This document shows positions 1-8,580 of a stretch of 53,240 nucleotides of DNA, in pieces. How positions within the stretch are numbered: the first letter of the stretch is position 1; the number at the start of each line of letters is the position of its first letter. The position numbers and the translations under genes were made by a program. Below the pieces are notes generated by a model. That model was given only the letters and a program-made list of their open reading frames with translations. It did not search any database and had not been told where the DNA came from. Source of the DNA: Phycisphaerales bacterium UBA1845 (GTDB taxonomy: Bacteria; Planctomycetota; Phycisphaerae; UBA1845); the NCBI GenBank assembly GCA_002338715.1, contig DDIR01000040.1, positions 1-53,240 of the forward strand. Reading direction: 5' to 3'.

Positions 1-218
1 ACCACCGCCTGGGTCGGCTTGAATGGCGTGATTATCAGCCCCTGGGATGTTCGGCCGGTGACGATCGTAGCGGGATGTTTCGTTCACGGGACGTTGGCGG
101 CTGGCGACGTTGCATTTTGGCATCAGCCCATGCCTCTGATAACGTGTCGATATGGGCCTGCATTTGTGATGGCTTGTCTTGCGCCTGGTCGCCGCGTGCA
201 AGCTGTTTGGGAATCGTG

Positions 219-1427
219 ATGAACGAATACGTTGCGTTTGGATTGGGGCTGGTCATCGGAGGGGCGATTGTTGCGCTGGTTGTGTATTTGCGCAAACGCT
301 CGGTCGAGACGCTCGCCCGCGACCTCATCGCCCAAACAGAAACGCGGCGGGCGGAAGAACTCGACCGAACCCTTGCCCAACTCAAAGATGCCTTCGGTGC
401 GTTGAGTCGCGACGCTTTGGCCGTCAACAGCGAGGAGTTTCTCAAGCTGGCCAAAACCCGCCTCGAAAACCAAACCGATGCCGGCGCGTCGCACCTCGAA
501 GAAAAAAAGAAACTGATCGACGCACGCCTGGAAACCGTCACCAAGAAAGTTGCCGAACTCAACCAGGCGCTGCACGGCGCTGAAAAAGAACGTCGCGAGT
601 CCTTTGGCCGCCTTCTTAAGGAACTTGAAAACACCGGGCAAGCCAACCTGCGATTGCAGAACACCACCGCCCAATTGACAGCCGCCCTCGCCAGTCCGAG
701 TCATCGCGGGCAGTGGGGCGAACGGATGGCCGAGGACGTGCTGCGGTTGGCTGGCATGGTCGAAGGCATCAACTACAAAAAGCAAATGATGACCGATGCG
801 GGGACCAAGCCCGACTTCGTGTTTATGCTGCCTTCGGGTCAAAGCGTGAACATGGACGTGAAGTTCCCGCTGAACAATTACGTTCGATACCTGCAATCCG
901 AGGGCAACGACGCCGAGCAGTTCAAGAAGACCTTCCTGCAGGATGTGCGCAAACGCATCACGGAAGTAACCACGCGCGACTATATCGATCCGTCAGGCGG
1001 CACGGTCGATGTCGTTCTGGTGTTCATTCCCAACGAGCAGGTTTACGGTTTTATTCACGAAAACGATCCCGGTCTGCTTGATGACGCGATGGCGCAGAAG
1101 ATTGTCCTGTGTTCACCGCTGACCCTGTTCGCGATCCTGGCTGTCATTCGAAAAGCAGCCGACAACTTCCGCCTGCAGGAAACCAGCGACGAAATCCTCT
1201 CATTGATGGGGACGTTCGCCAGGCAATGGGAAAAGTACAGCAGTGTGGTGGAGACGTTGGGCACGCGGCTCGAGAGCACGATGAAAGCCTACGGAGAACT
1301 GAAGACCACCCGTTCGCGGATGCTTCAGCGTCAACTCGACAAGATCGATTCGCTTCGCCAAATGCGCAGCGAAGACGACGACGCAACCGAATCATCCGAC
1401 GAATCGCTCCGACTCGCCGATCGTTAG
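219..1427 (+). CDS. rmuC: RmuC family DNA recombination protein
   Basis: RmuC proteins are predicted nuclease-like factors that limit recombination at inverted repeats. The protein (402 aa) has an N-terminal membrane segment (residues about 4-22, VAFGLGLVIGGAIVALVVYL), a long charged coiled coil (about 25-160), and then the RmuC domain. Domain motifs include SHRGQWGE, GTKPDFVF, MDVKFPLNNY and the conserved VLVFIPNEQVY. The frame is open upstream to position 75, but the ATG at 219 puts the membrane anchor at the N-terminus as in the family, so it is preferred; no strong Shine-Dalgarno is visible. It is transcribed alone, and a palindromic repeat follows the stop by 5 bp. Length is typical of the family. 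Family membership is solid; the molecular function in this organism is inferred from the family. Confidence 0.93.
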   Translation: MNEYVAFGLGLVIGGAIVALVVYLRKRSVETLARDLIAQTETRRAEELDRTLAQLKDAFGALSRDALAVNSEEFLKLAKTRLENQTDAGASHLEEKKKLIDARLETVTKKVAELNQALHGAEKERRESFGRLLKELENTGQANLRLQNTTAQLTAALASPSHRGQWGERMAEDVLRLAGMVEGINYKKQMMTDAGTKPDFVFMLPSGQSVNMDVKFPLNNYVRYLQSEGNDAEQFKKTFLQDVRKRITEVTTRDYIDPSGGTVDVVLVFIPNEQVYGFIHENDPGLLDDAMAQKIVLCSPLTLFAILAVIRKAADNFRLQETSDEILSLMGTFARQWEKYSSVVETLGTRLESTMKAYGELKTTRSRMLQRQLDKIDSLRQMRSEDDDATESSDESLRLADR

Positions 1428-1432
1428 GGCGC

Positions 1433-1495
1433 CGTCATTCCCGCGAAGGCGGGAATCCAGGGGAAAAACGAAGTCAGTTCACGTCGGTACTGCCC
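1433..1495. repeat. dispersed palindromic repeat, copy 1
   Basis: Its core is the palindrome ATTCCCGCGAAGGCGGGAAT, followed by about 40 bp (ending near GTCGGTACTG) that recur in inverted orientation at 14852-14918 with only a few mismatches. It sits between the convergent ends of rmuC and the small lipoprotein gene, so it may act as a two-way terminator or REP-like element. Confidence 0.85.
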
Positions 1496-1665
1496 CAAGT
1501 ACCGCGGAGAGTGGACGAGCAAGAACGCGAAGTCTGGTCCAAGATTGCCAAAGCGAAAGTCCGATCCTTTTCCCACAAGCAGTGCGCGCAAAAAAAGGGC
1601 CGCCGGAATTATCCATTCCGGGACCCTGTATGCTCCAGATCGTTTTCCTGAGTTGGCTGCGGGTT

Positions 1666-1851
1666 CTAGATGCCGCCGCCGAGGAACAACGAAAGCACAA
1701 TCTGCAACACGGTGTTGATCAGGTTCGCGCCGAGCACATCGTCAAATGTGCAGCCGGTTGTCTGGAAGACCATCGCACCGGCACTGACCATCGCAAGTGT
1801 CTTTGAAATACGAAGCATGTTCATACGCTTCGGGGATTTACCTTTCTGCAT
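1666..1851 (-). CDS. small putative lipoprotein, 61 aa
   Basis: No family recognised. The 61-residue product has a basic N-terminus (MQKGKSPKRMN), a hydrophobic stretch (LAMVSAGAMVFQ) and TTGC in the position of a lipobox cysteine. A second hydrophobic segment rich in Leu/Ile/Val (TVLQIVLSLFL) ends in GGGI. The ATG at 1851 is chosen because GGAG lies 9 bases upstream on the minus strand; an in-frame ATG at 1866 has no such site. Small proteins of this shape, a short lipoprotein with a C-terminal hydrophobic tail, are common and uncharacterised in planctomycetes. The gene faces rmuC, with the palindromic repeat between them. The role is unknown; the lipid anchor is an inference from the motif. 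Confidence 0.6.
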   Translation of the reverse strand: MQKGKSPKRMNMLRISKTLAMVSAGAMVFQTTGCTFDDVLGANLINTVLQIVLSLFLGGGI

Positions 1852-2038
1852 ATCTGATTTCTCCATATTGAGGTTGGTTCGTCTGCTTTGGACCACGCCA
1901 AATGATCGCAGCCGCATTATACGGATGCCAAGCGTCCCGTCACGTTCGAATACCGACAAATTTGCCTGCCCCGCCCAGATGCACATTTCCACCTGGGCAC
2001 ATTTCCACCTGCAACCGCACAACATTGCCCGCGCTTCG

Positions 2039-4567
2039 CTATTTCCAGGGAACCGGGATCGGCAGTCCATAGATGAACGGGATTTCAATCGCCAACACCA
2101 GCCCCGCCAACGCCAGAATCGTGCGATTCACCTGGACATCCACTTCGGCTTTGACGAGCGACCACGCCAGCAGCATGTAAAGAAATGGCAGCGCGGGCAT
2201 GTAGTGGTAGATGAACATGATGCGGGGCGACATCGTCCAGGGAACCCAGAATACAAGGTATCCAAACACCGCGATGACCAGCGGCGACCGGGCTTTACTG
2301 GCGACCCGAATGATGCAAAAGGCCGCCGCACCGACACCCGCCCACCAGATCATCAGGTTGCCCATCGCATAGATATTCGCCTTCTTTGGATACGAGGCGA
2401 GTCCGTTGGGGGGATTCGGATCGGCATCGAATGATTCGGAAAAGAACCAAAGCGTGCCTTCACCCATGGGCCACTGCCATGCCTTCGATGATCCGTCATG
2501 CTTGAGGTCACTGCCGACGTGGTAGCTCCACATGCGTTTTTGGAGTTCGACGAAATCGGAAGGCGTGTTGCCCGCTCGAAAAAACGGCGTGTAGCTCACC
2601 AAGTATACCAGCACAATGAGCAAGCCTTGTCCCACGACCGCCAGACCCCAGCGGATCGGGCGCTGCAAAATCGATTCGCCACCGTTTTGAAAGCGAATGA
2701 CGACCAGCAGCGGAAGCGCGAACAACCCCGTCCATTTGCAGGCGATGGCGCAACCGATCAAGGTCGCGGCGACAAAGTGTTTTCGATGCAGGCACGCGAG
2801 CGCGCCACCGAGCACGAACCCGACGCAGTACATGTCATTCATCGCCGTTCGCGACAACACCAGCGGCAAGGCATCGAGCGACATGAAACCGGCGGCCAGC
2901 AATCCGATCGCCGCGCTGTCGAAGAGTTTTCTCGCCAACACAAACACGAGCAGTACGCAGATCGTTCCGGCGATCGCCGAAGGTAGCCGCCATGCGAATG
3001 CGTTGATTCCAAACAGGCGCATGCTTCGGGCCATGATCAGTTTCGCCAGCGGTGGGTGGGTCCATTCGTATGCGCAACTTTTTTCCGGGGCGCTCGTGTC
3101 CCATCGCCATGGATCGACGTTACCGCGAACCCACTCTTGTGCCGTGTAGGCGTGATACACTTCGTCGAAGACGCGCGATTCGGGTTGGTTGAGGTGCACA
3201 ATTCGCATTGTGAATGCAATGATGAGGATCGACAGCAGCGACAGCGCCGTTGTCGTCGAGATCGTTCGCGCGGTTCGGCTGCCCCATGTGCGAATAAGTG
3301 CGCAAAACCGTTCGCACCATGCCCACCTGAATTCAGAACGCCAGGAAGTAATCGCGAGGATGAAGCAGTTGATCAGGCAGATCGCGATCGTGATGGCGTT
3401 GGGCCCCAGTTGCGGTGATGGCGGGCTTGTGTAGACGTATCCCCAGGCCATCACCATGTTCACGAAACACGTGACGGATAGCAGGGCGTAGGCATAGAAG
3501 GCCGTCCTCCAAAAAGGAGCCGCACACAAGAGTAGCGCAAACGCAGGGTAGACATGGCGCTCATGGACGCGCGTCGAGCAGAAAAACGTCAACAGAAACA
3601 AGCCGGCTGCCACCCGCCAATATCGATTCGCGACGTTTGCCGACGTGCGAGCGAGTTGTCTGAGTAAAAGCAGTGCACCACCACCGACCAACGCCGTCGC
3701 CACCATGCGAATGGGCGCGAAACCGAAAAGCTGCGTCGAATCCTTCACCCAGTTCTTGCCGGCTGCGTACCACAGATTCAGCGCGTTGACCGAAGCGAAA
3801 GGATACATCTCCATCGTGATGCGCACGCGATCGATCGCAAATCCGGGCAGCGTCGATACCGTCGTCATGCCGCAAAACGATGCCAGAAAAGTAGCCGCCC
3901 CAATCACGCAGCACGCGAGCAATCGCCCGATTCCGAGTTGCTGACGGTACGCCATCACGATGACCAGCGGGACAGCCAACACGCTGTGCGGTTTGACCGC
4001 GCACGCAAAACCAAGCACCAATGCCGACAAGGTGAACCGCCGTCTGCAGCAAAGCACCAAACCCCCAAGCACAACGAACGCGTGAAAGCTGTCGGCTTGT
4101 CCCCAATACGCGGAGTTGAAAATGATCACGGGGTTGAAGAGAAACAGCGCCGGTAACACCAAGCGCTTTTGCAGCGATGTCGGTTTCACTTGTCGCCAGA
4201 TCAACCACGCGATACCAACATCGGTCAGCAGATTCGGGAGTTTGAAAATCAGAAACGTAAACGTCGGTGGAAGGATGGCGGCTACCTTCCCGCACGCCCA
4301 CAAAACATAAAGGTAGCCCGGCAGGTAGTCGCACTGTGGATGCGTGTCGTAAAAGTGCCCAAGACCTTCGCTGGCGATCGATCGGCCCCACGTGATAAAC
4401 GTGTGAATATCGACGGGATGACCCACGAGCGGTGCGATCACCGCGCGAAGTGCCAGCGCCGAGATCGCCAGCGGGGCGAACGTCAAGAGGGCCTGCCAAA
4501 GCGACAATGCGCCCTCGACGTCAGCCGCTCGATTATCCGCGTTTGAGGTTTGGATTAATTCATCCAT
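2039..4567 (-). CDS. two-module membrane glycosyltransferase (GT87/DUF2029-like fused to PMT/GT39)
   Basis: A large polytopic membrane protein (842 aa) made of two glycosyltransferase-C halves. The N-terminal half (to about residue 420) resembles DUF2029/ALG-type mannosyltransferases, with CDYLPGYLYVLW and LFNPVIIFNSAYWGQADS. The C-terminal half matches the protein O-mannosyltransferase (PMT) family: VFDEVYHAYTAQEW with the acidic pair of the first lumenal loop, THPPLAKLIM, the PMT_4TMC-type stretch GSSKAWQWPMGEGT, and a final YHYMPALPFLYMLLAW. Such enzymes use polyprenyl-phosphate sugars and act outside the membrane, so transfer of a hexose, probably mannose, to proteins or lipids is inferred. 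The frame is open to a TTG at 4624, but the ATG at 4567 is preferred; neither has a clear Shine-Dalgarno. It is transcribed alone, divergently from the cystathionine synthase gene. The fusion is uncommon; the substrate is unknown. Confidence 0.85.
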   Translation of the reverse strand: MDELIQTSNADNRAADVEGALSLWQALLTFAPLAISALALRAVIAPLVGHPVDIHTFITWGRSIASEGLGHFYDTHPQCDYLPGYLYVLWACGKVAAILPPTFTFLIFKLPNLLTDVGIAWLIWRQVKPTSLQKRLVLPALFLFNPVIIFNSAYWGQADSFHAFVVLGGLVLCCRRRFTLSALVLGFACAVKPHSVLAVPLVIVMAYRQQLGIGRLLACCVIGAATFLASFCGMTTVSTLPGFAIDRVRITMEMYPFASVNALNLWYAAGKNWVKDSTQLFGFAPIRMVATALVGGGALLLLRQLARTSANVANRYWRVAAGLFLLTFFCSTRVHERHVYPAFALLLCAAPFWRTAFYAYALLSVTCFVNMVMAWGYVYTSPPSPQLGPNAITIAICLINCFILAITSWRSEFRWAWCERFCALIRTWGSRTARTISTTTALSLLSILIIAFTMRIVHLNQPESRVFDEVYHAYTAQEWVRGNVDPWRWDTSAPEKSCAYEWTHPPLAKLIMARSMRLFGINAFAWRLPSAIAGTICVLLVFVLARKLFDSAAIGLLAAGFMSLDALPLVLSRTAMNDMYCVGFVLGGALACLHRKHFVAATLIGCAIACKWTGLFALPLLVVIRFQNGGESILQRPIRWGLAVVGQGLLIVLVYLVSYTPFFRAGNTPSDFVELQKRMWSYHVGSDLKHDGSSKAWQWPMGEGTLWFFSESFDADPNPPNGLASYPKKANIYAMGNLMIWWAGVGAAAFCIIRVASKARSPLVIAVFGYLVFWVPWTMSPRIMFIYHYMPALPFLYMLLAWSLVKAEVDVQVNRTILALAGLVLAIEIPFIYGLPIPVPWK

Positions 4568-4783
4568 CGGCGAAATTGTACCAGAGGTTGCGGGCTTGTG
4601 GTTGGGTGGTGGCCATGTGTCCAATCAGTGTACCGGTGGAACGTCAAACTGGCCTTACCTTTCTTTTGATTGCTTGATATGCTGTCGCGCTCGCGGGTTG
4701 GCCGGCGGCGCTTCGGTTCAACTTGCCCATTCATCAAACACACGAAACTGGCTGAGGTTGCCACAAATCTAAGCGGAGGCGTA

Positions 4784-5926
4784 ATGAAGTTCGCAACGAC
4801 ATGCATCCACGTAGGGCAAGATCCCGATCCCACGACCGGCGCGACGATCCCGCCCGTCCATTTCACCACGACGTACACGCTGGATGCGCCCGGTGAAAGC
4901 AAAGGGTTTGTCTATTCCAGGTCGGCCAACCCGACCCGTGTCGCGCTCGAAAAATGCATCGCAGCCCTCGAAGGCGGGGCGGCAGCGTCGTCGTTTTCAT
5001 CCGGATGCGCCGCAACGATGGCCGTCCTCTCAACGCTTCGACCCGGCGACTCCGTCGTCGCCTACGCGGATCTATACGGTGGAACCTACCGCATCTTTGA
5101 AAACATCTCTCGACCCAATGGTGTCGATACGAGGTATGCAAAGGGAACCTCGCCCGCCGATTTTGAAAGCCTGATCGACGCGTCGACCAAATTGATCTGG
5201 CTGGAGACGCCGACCAATCCGCTCCTTCGCCTCATCGACATCGATGCCGTCACCCAGTTGGCCAAGTCACGCGGTATCGCCGTCGCCGTGGACAACACGT
5301 TTGCCACGCCCGCGCTTCAGCAACCGTTGTCACTCGGTGCGGATTACGTTGTGCACAGCACGACCAAATACATTGGCGGGCATTCCGATGTGATTGGCGG
5401 TGCGGTGATCGTCAAGGATGCGAAGTTGATCGACCCGATCCTGTTCTACCTCAAGTCAGCCGGCGGGTGTCCTGGTCCGATGGATTGCTACATGACACAC
5501 CGTGGCATCAAGACGCTGCCCATCCGCATGCGTGAGCACTGCGCGAATGCAAGCGCCATCGCCAGGCATCTCGTTGGCAAACGCGGTATCGCCAGCGTGA
5601 TCTATCCGATGCTCGAAGAACACCCGGACCATCAACTGGCCAAGAAACAGATGTGTGGCGGCGGCGGAATCGTGTCGGTCTTGCTCGAAGGCGGGTTCGA
5701 GTCGACGAGTCGATTCTGCAGATCGACGAAGTTGTTCAGCTTGGCTGAGTCGCTCGGTGGGGTGGAGTCGTTGATCAACCATCCCGCAAGAATGACGCAT
5801 GCATCGATTCCAAAGGATGTGCGCGACGCACAGGGAATCACGGACAATCTGGTGCGACTGAGCGTTGGGATCGAGGATGTGGATGACTTGAAGGAAGATA
5901 TTGATCAGGCGCTGGCTTCGATCTAG
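4784..5926 (+). CDS. PLP-dependent trans-sulfuration enzyme (cystathionine gamma-synthase / gamma-lyase type)
   Basis: A Cys/Met metabolism PLP enzyme (380 aa). The lysine that binds PLP is in HSTTKYIGGHSD; other family landmarks are VYSRSANPTR, ALEGG, SSGCAATMA, VDNTFATP and NHPARMTHASIP. The C-terminus keeps the usual LVRLSVGIED. It probably acts in interconversion of cysteine, cystathionine and homocysteine; whether it works as synthase (MetB), beta-lyase (MetC) or gamma-lyase cannot be read from sequence. The ATG at 4784 is preceded by GGAGG with 5-base spacing, which settles the start although the frame is open to 4670. Serine acetyltransferase at 22-23 kb would supply the same sulfur network but is not linked. 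The stop overlaps the stop of the convergent membrane-protein gene (shared CTAG). Confidence 0.93.
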   Translation: MKFATTCIHVGQDPDPTTGATIPPVHFTTTYTLDAPGESKGFVYSRSANPTRVALEKCIAALEGGAAASSFSSGCAATMAVLSTLRPGDSVVAYADLYGGTYRIFENISRPNGVDTRYAKGTSPADFESLIDASTKLIWLETPTNPLLRLIDIDAVTQLAKSRGIAVAVDNTFATPALQQPLSLGADYVVHSTTKYIGGHSDVIGGAVIVKDAKLIDPILFYLKSAGGCPGPMDCYMTHRGIKTLPIRMREHCANASAIARHLVGKRGIASVIYPMLEEHPDHQLAKKQMCGGGGIVSVLLEGGFESTSRFCRSTKLFSLAESLGGVESLINHPARMTHASIPKDVRDAQGITDNLVRLSVGIEDVDDLKEDIDQALASI

Positions 5927-6360
5927 GTCTGTTTGAAAACGCCTTGCATGTTGCACTGTTGAAAGAAGACGACGGCTTGGGCGGCGAGCAACCCCGCAAG
6001 AAACCCGGGCCATTCCAACCCGCTGGCGATTTTGACCAGGGCGCTCTTGCCGGTAAGCAAGGCAAAACTGACACCCGCGATCATGAGGCAGACGATCGCG
6101 CCGCCGAAGAATAGAAAGCGGCTGAAGATAAACGTTGCCAACTTGATCTCCTCGGTATCTTTCGTGGTACCGTGGATTCCGTATCCCAACGCAAAGAAGC
6201 AATACCCAGCCACCAGCATCAACACAACGCCGATGATCTTTGGCATCGTCGAATCGCTTTCGACGTGCTCCTTCTTCATGATCGCGGCGAGGATCATCGG
6301 TGCCGGCAGCAAGCCGCACGACAAGACCAAACCTGAGATGAGTGCGTATGATGCGTCCAA
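5923..6360 (-). CDS. small four-helix membrane protein, unknown function
   Basis: No family recognised. The 145-residue product has four predicted membrane segments: about 5-26 (ALISGLVLSCGLLPAPMILA), 40-64 (IIGVVLMLVAGYCFFALGYGI), 80-104 (FIFSRFLFFGGAIVCLMIAGV) and 115-136 (WPGFLAGLLAAQAVVFF). The start is TTG at 6360, supported by AGGA 9 bases upstream; no ATG gives a full first helix. Its stop overlaps that of the convergent PLP enzyme. The DUF2203 gene lies 56 bp upstream on the same strand, so the two may be cotranscribed. Function unknown. Confidence 0.8.
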   Translation of the reverse strand: MDASYALISGLVLSCGLLPAPMILAAIMKKEHVESDSTMPKIIGVVLMLVAGYCFFALGYGIHGTTKDTEEIKLATFIFSRFLFFGGAIVCLMIAGVSFALLTGKSALVKIASGLEWPGFLAGLLAAQAVVFFQQCNMQGVFKQT

Positions 6361-6416
6361 GTGAAATCTTCCTGATGTGACAAATCGTGGCGATTGCTAG
6401 TGCGTGAATTTGATCA

Positions 6417-6857
6417 CTAACCGTTGAAGTCATCGCCAACGGGCTGACGACCGATCGCGCCGGCATGAACTTCGTGCCAATGGCTGATCTGCTCTTCGCC
6501 GAGTTTCCAACAGAGGTACACTTCGCGGCCATCCAGGATCGCGGGGAAATCCACGAGTCCGATCGTCCAGTCCTTCAACTCGCAACCGATGAGGCTGATC
6601 TCTTCGATCAAATCGTTGAGGCGCTGTGCGCCCTGCGCTGCGAGCGTGTCCAATGCCCGCACATCGTCGGGACGTTCTGTGACGGTGAGTTTCTGACGAC
6701 GCTTTTGCAGATGCTCAAGTTGCTGATACTGCGCAACGATATCCGAAACGATGCGTCGAACCAACGGGAGCGCGCTGTTGGCTTGCTCGGGCGTGAAGAA
6801 ACGTTTGGCTTCGCAGCGTGATGCCTCACTCCGTTGGGTCATCTGATTGCTGTTCAT
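6417..6857 (-). CDS. DUF2203 family protein
   Basis: A 146-residue soluble protein matching DUF2203: FTPEQANSALPLVRRIVSDI near the N-terminus (about 21-40), a helical middle with heptads, and the diagnostic C-terminal block GLVDFPAILDGREVYLCWK ... ISHWHE ... GRQP. No enzymatic function has been established for the family. The ATG at 6857 has GGAG 8 bases upstream. It lies upstream of the four-helix membrane protein on the same strand. A possible small ORF (6826-7068) overlaps its start by 32 bases. Family call secure; role unknown. Confidence 0.9.
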   Translation of the reverse strand: MNSNQMTQRSEASRCEAKRFFTPEQANSALPLVRRIVSDIVAQYQQLEHLQKRRQKLTVTERPDDVRALDTLAAQGAQRLNDLIEEISLIGCELKDWTIGLVDFPAILDGREVYLCWKLGEEQISHWHEVHAGAIGRQPVGDDFNG

Positions 6858-7068
6858 GGATCGTTCTCCAAATCTGGTCCGTGCGACGAAACGTGGCGGC
6901 CCCCAGCTTCACGTTGTGGACAAGGCCAATTGGAGCGACAACAACAAAGGCCCTCGCCCCCAACCACCGATCGGGATCATGCGTCGAATCATCCAAGCGT
7001 TTGACGGCCGTCCGAATGTTCAACGGCCATCCGAGACGATCAACGGTATGATCCACCGATGTCCTCAT
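6826..7068 (-). CDS. possible small ORF, 80 aa, unknown
   Basis: This is an open frame on the minus strand between the lipoprotein gene and DUF2203, overlapping the DUF2203 start by 32 bases. The reading (MRTSVDHTVDRLGWPLNIR ... ARAFVVVAPIGLVHNVKLG) has natural-looking composition and codon use. No ribosome site is clear and no family is recognised. An antisense frame is open over the same bases, so coding potential is unproven. If it is not a gene, the stretch 6858-7150 holds nothing else that I can identify. Confidence 0.3.
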   Translation of the reverse strand: MRTSVDHTVDRLGWPLNIRTAVKRLDDSTHDPDRWLGARAFVVVAPIGLVHNVKLGAATFRRTDQIWRTIHEQQSDDPTE

Positions 7069-7150
7069 TGTGTTCGCCCGCGCGCAGTTCGTCAACGGGT
7101 ATTGCGTTGTACTCGAAAAAGATTGGAGATGAGGTGTTTGCTGTACGCGG

Positions 7151-8554
7151 TTATTGAATTTGGAATCGATGAACGGCTTCGGTTGTCTTGTGTGCTTGCA
7201 AGTCGGTGATTGCAACCTTCAAGACGTATTCGCCGCTCGAAATGTTTCCGGGAAACGAAACCAACTGCGCCAGGAAAAAGTCCTCGCGCTGCTGGCGCGA
7301 AAGGTCGACGATCTGATCTTCGCTCTGCGACCAGACGGACCGGCCGTCAGCCGTGAAGAGTTCTAGGTGCGATCCCAGTTCCGTTCTGAATTGCCCGCTT
7401 GCGTCGTCGTAGCGCGATTTGAAATGGTCGACCTCGCAATAAACGATGACGCGATTGACCTGATGGGCCCGCAATTGCGTCGCGGGGAATTCGTCGTAGA
7501 TTCCAAACGTCTGAACGCGCGAACACAACGCCACCGTCGGAATCGTCAGCTCGGCAGTGTCGCGAAGGGAATCGCGCAAATCGTCGATCGAAGCAAGCAC
7601 GGCGTCCGTGTCGAGCAATGGATCCGACAGTCGGCTGTCCACACTTCCGATCGATTTGACGAACTGCAAAATCAATTCACGTTCGCGATGACCGATCGCC
7701 GGAGACAACTGAGCCGCCGCTTCCGGTTGATTGTTGGCGAGCTGCAGCAGACTCAAACGCATTTGCTTGCGCGGGTTGGCTGGATCGTTGGCCATCTCGA
7801 TCTTGGCCGCGTCGATCAGTTCCTGCAAGTCGCGCGAGTTGGCCAGGTCGTCAAGCGCCATTCCCTGTTGGGCACGCACATTTGAAGATGCGGTGCGCGC
7901 GACGGGTTGTTGATCGGTGCGATTCGGATTCGCCGTGCGTGCAAAGTTGGTCCCGCCGCGCACGCCAACGGTTTGTACCGATGGCGCACTGGTTGCGACA
8001 GTCTGACTTGTTACTGGCGCTTGCTGTGTGGCAGGATTCGTTTGAGGCGGCGCTTCGTAGGGCAACGCCTGATCATTTGGGCGCGGTGGAATCGCTTTTG
8101 GTTCTGGTTGCCCGCGTTTGCGATCCAGGGGGCGGGCTTGGGCGACGGTGTTACTCTGCCAGGGAATACCCATGCGCTCATGATCCGCCAGTGAATCGTT
8201 TGCGCCCGCGTCGGCTGGCGAATCGGACGAATTGGCGGCTGCCTGCAAGCGGGCGACGTAGTCATTGACCGTGCTGTCAGTGCCTTCAGTTGCAGTGTTT
8301 TCGTCTGTGCCTACGGGGTGAAACGCATTGGGATCGCCGCTGTCTTGTGAATAACCGTTGCTGGCGTATTTGTCGTTGTATGCGTAACGATAAGGGTCGG
8401 GGTCGCGGGCGGCTTTTGGTTTGCTGCGGCTGAACCAACCACCGGTTCCATTGGAACAACCGGTCAGCGTGATGACGCAGCCCATCGCGATGACAAGCAT
8501 GGCGAAACGGTTGAATCGATTGCTAAGCATGTTTGGCGTGTGGTACTCAGTCAT
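7151..8554 (-). CDS. secreted lipoprotein with low-complexity linker, unknown function
   Basis: A 467-residue protein with a signal peptide and lipobox (MLVIAMGCVITLTGC, Cys at about residue 33). A disordered stretch rich in Asp, Pro, Gln, Ala and Asn runs from about 40 to 225. The C-terminal half (about 235-467) is folded, with two helical segments followed by a beta-rich region: VNRVIVYCEVDHFKS, SHLELFTADGRSVW, FSGEYVLKVAI-like edges. This is the pattern of envelope proteins reported from planctomycetes as hypothetical. The start at 8554 is tentative; an in-frame ATG at 8530 would also give a good signal peptide. It follows holA by 26 bp on the same strand, so it probably shares the TPR-holA transcript. 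No known domain recognised. Confidence 0.8.
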   Translation of the reverse strand: MTEYHTPNMLSNRFNRFAMLVIAMGCVITLTGCSNGTGGWFSRSKPKAARDPDPYRYAYNDKYASNGYSQDSGDPNAFHPVGTDENTATEGTDSTVNDYVARLQAAANSSDSPADAGANDSLADHERMGIPWQSNTVAQARPLDRKRGQPEPKAIPPRPNDQALPYEAPPQTNPATQQAPVTSQTVATSAPSVQTVGVRGGTNFARTANPNRTDQQPVARTASSNVRAQQGMALDDLANSRDLQELIDAAKIEMANDPANPRKQMRLSLLQLANNQPEAAAQLSPAIGHRERELILQFVKSIGSVDSRLSDPLLDTDAVLASIDDLRDSLRDTAELTIPTVALCSRVQTFGIYDEFPATQLRAHQVNRVIVYCEVDHFKSRYDDASGQFRTELGSHLELFTADGRSVWSQSEDQIVDLSRQQREDFFLAQLVSFPGNISSGEYVLKVAITDLQAHKTTEAVHRFQIQ

Positions 8555-8580
8555 TGCGTTTGCGTTGCCCAGTAAATGCG

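Noticed and set aside
4625..4783. SAM-type riboswitch before the cystathionine gamma-synthase-type gene
   Set aside because: No conserved SAM-I, SAM-II or SAH core could be found in the 160-bp leader.
5456..6532. 358-codon minus-strand ORF across the PLP enzyme and its neighbours
   Set aside because: It is a shadow of three well-supported genes, with arginine/histidine-rich composition typical of antisense frames in GC-rich DNA.
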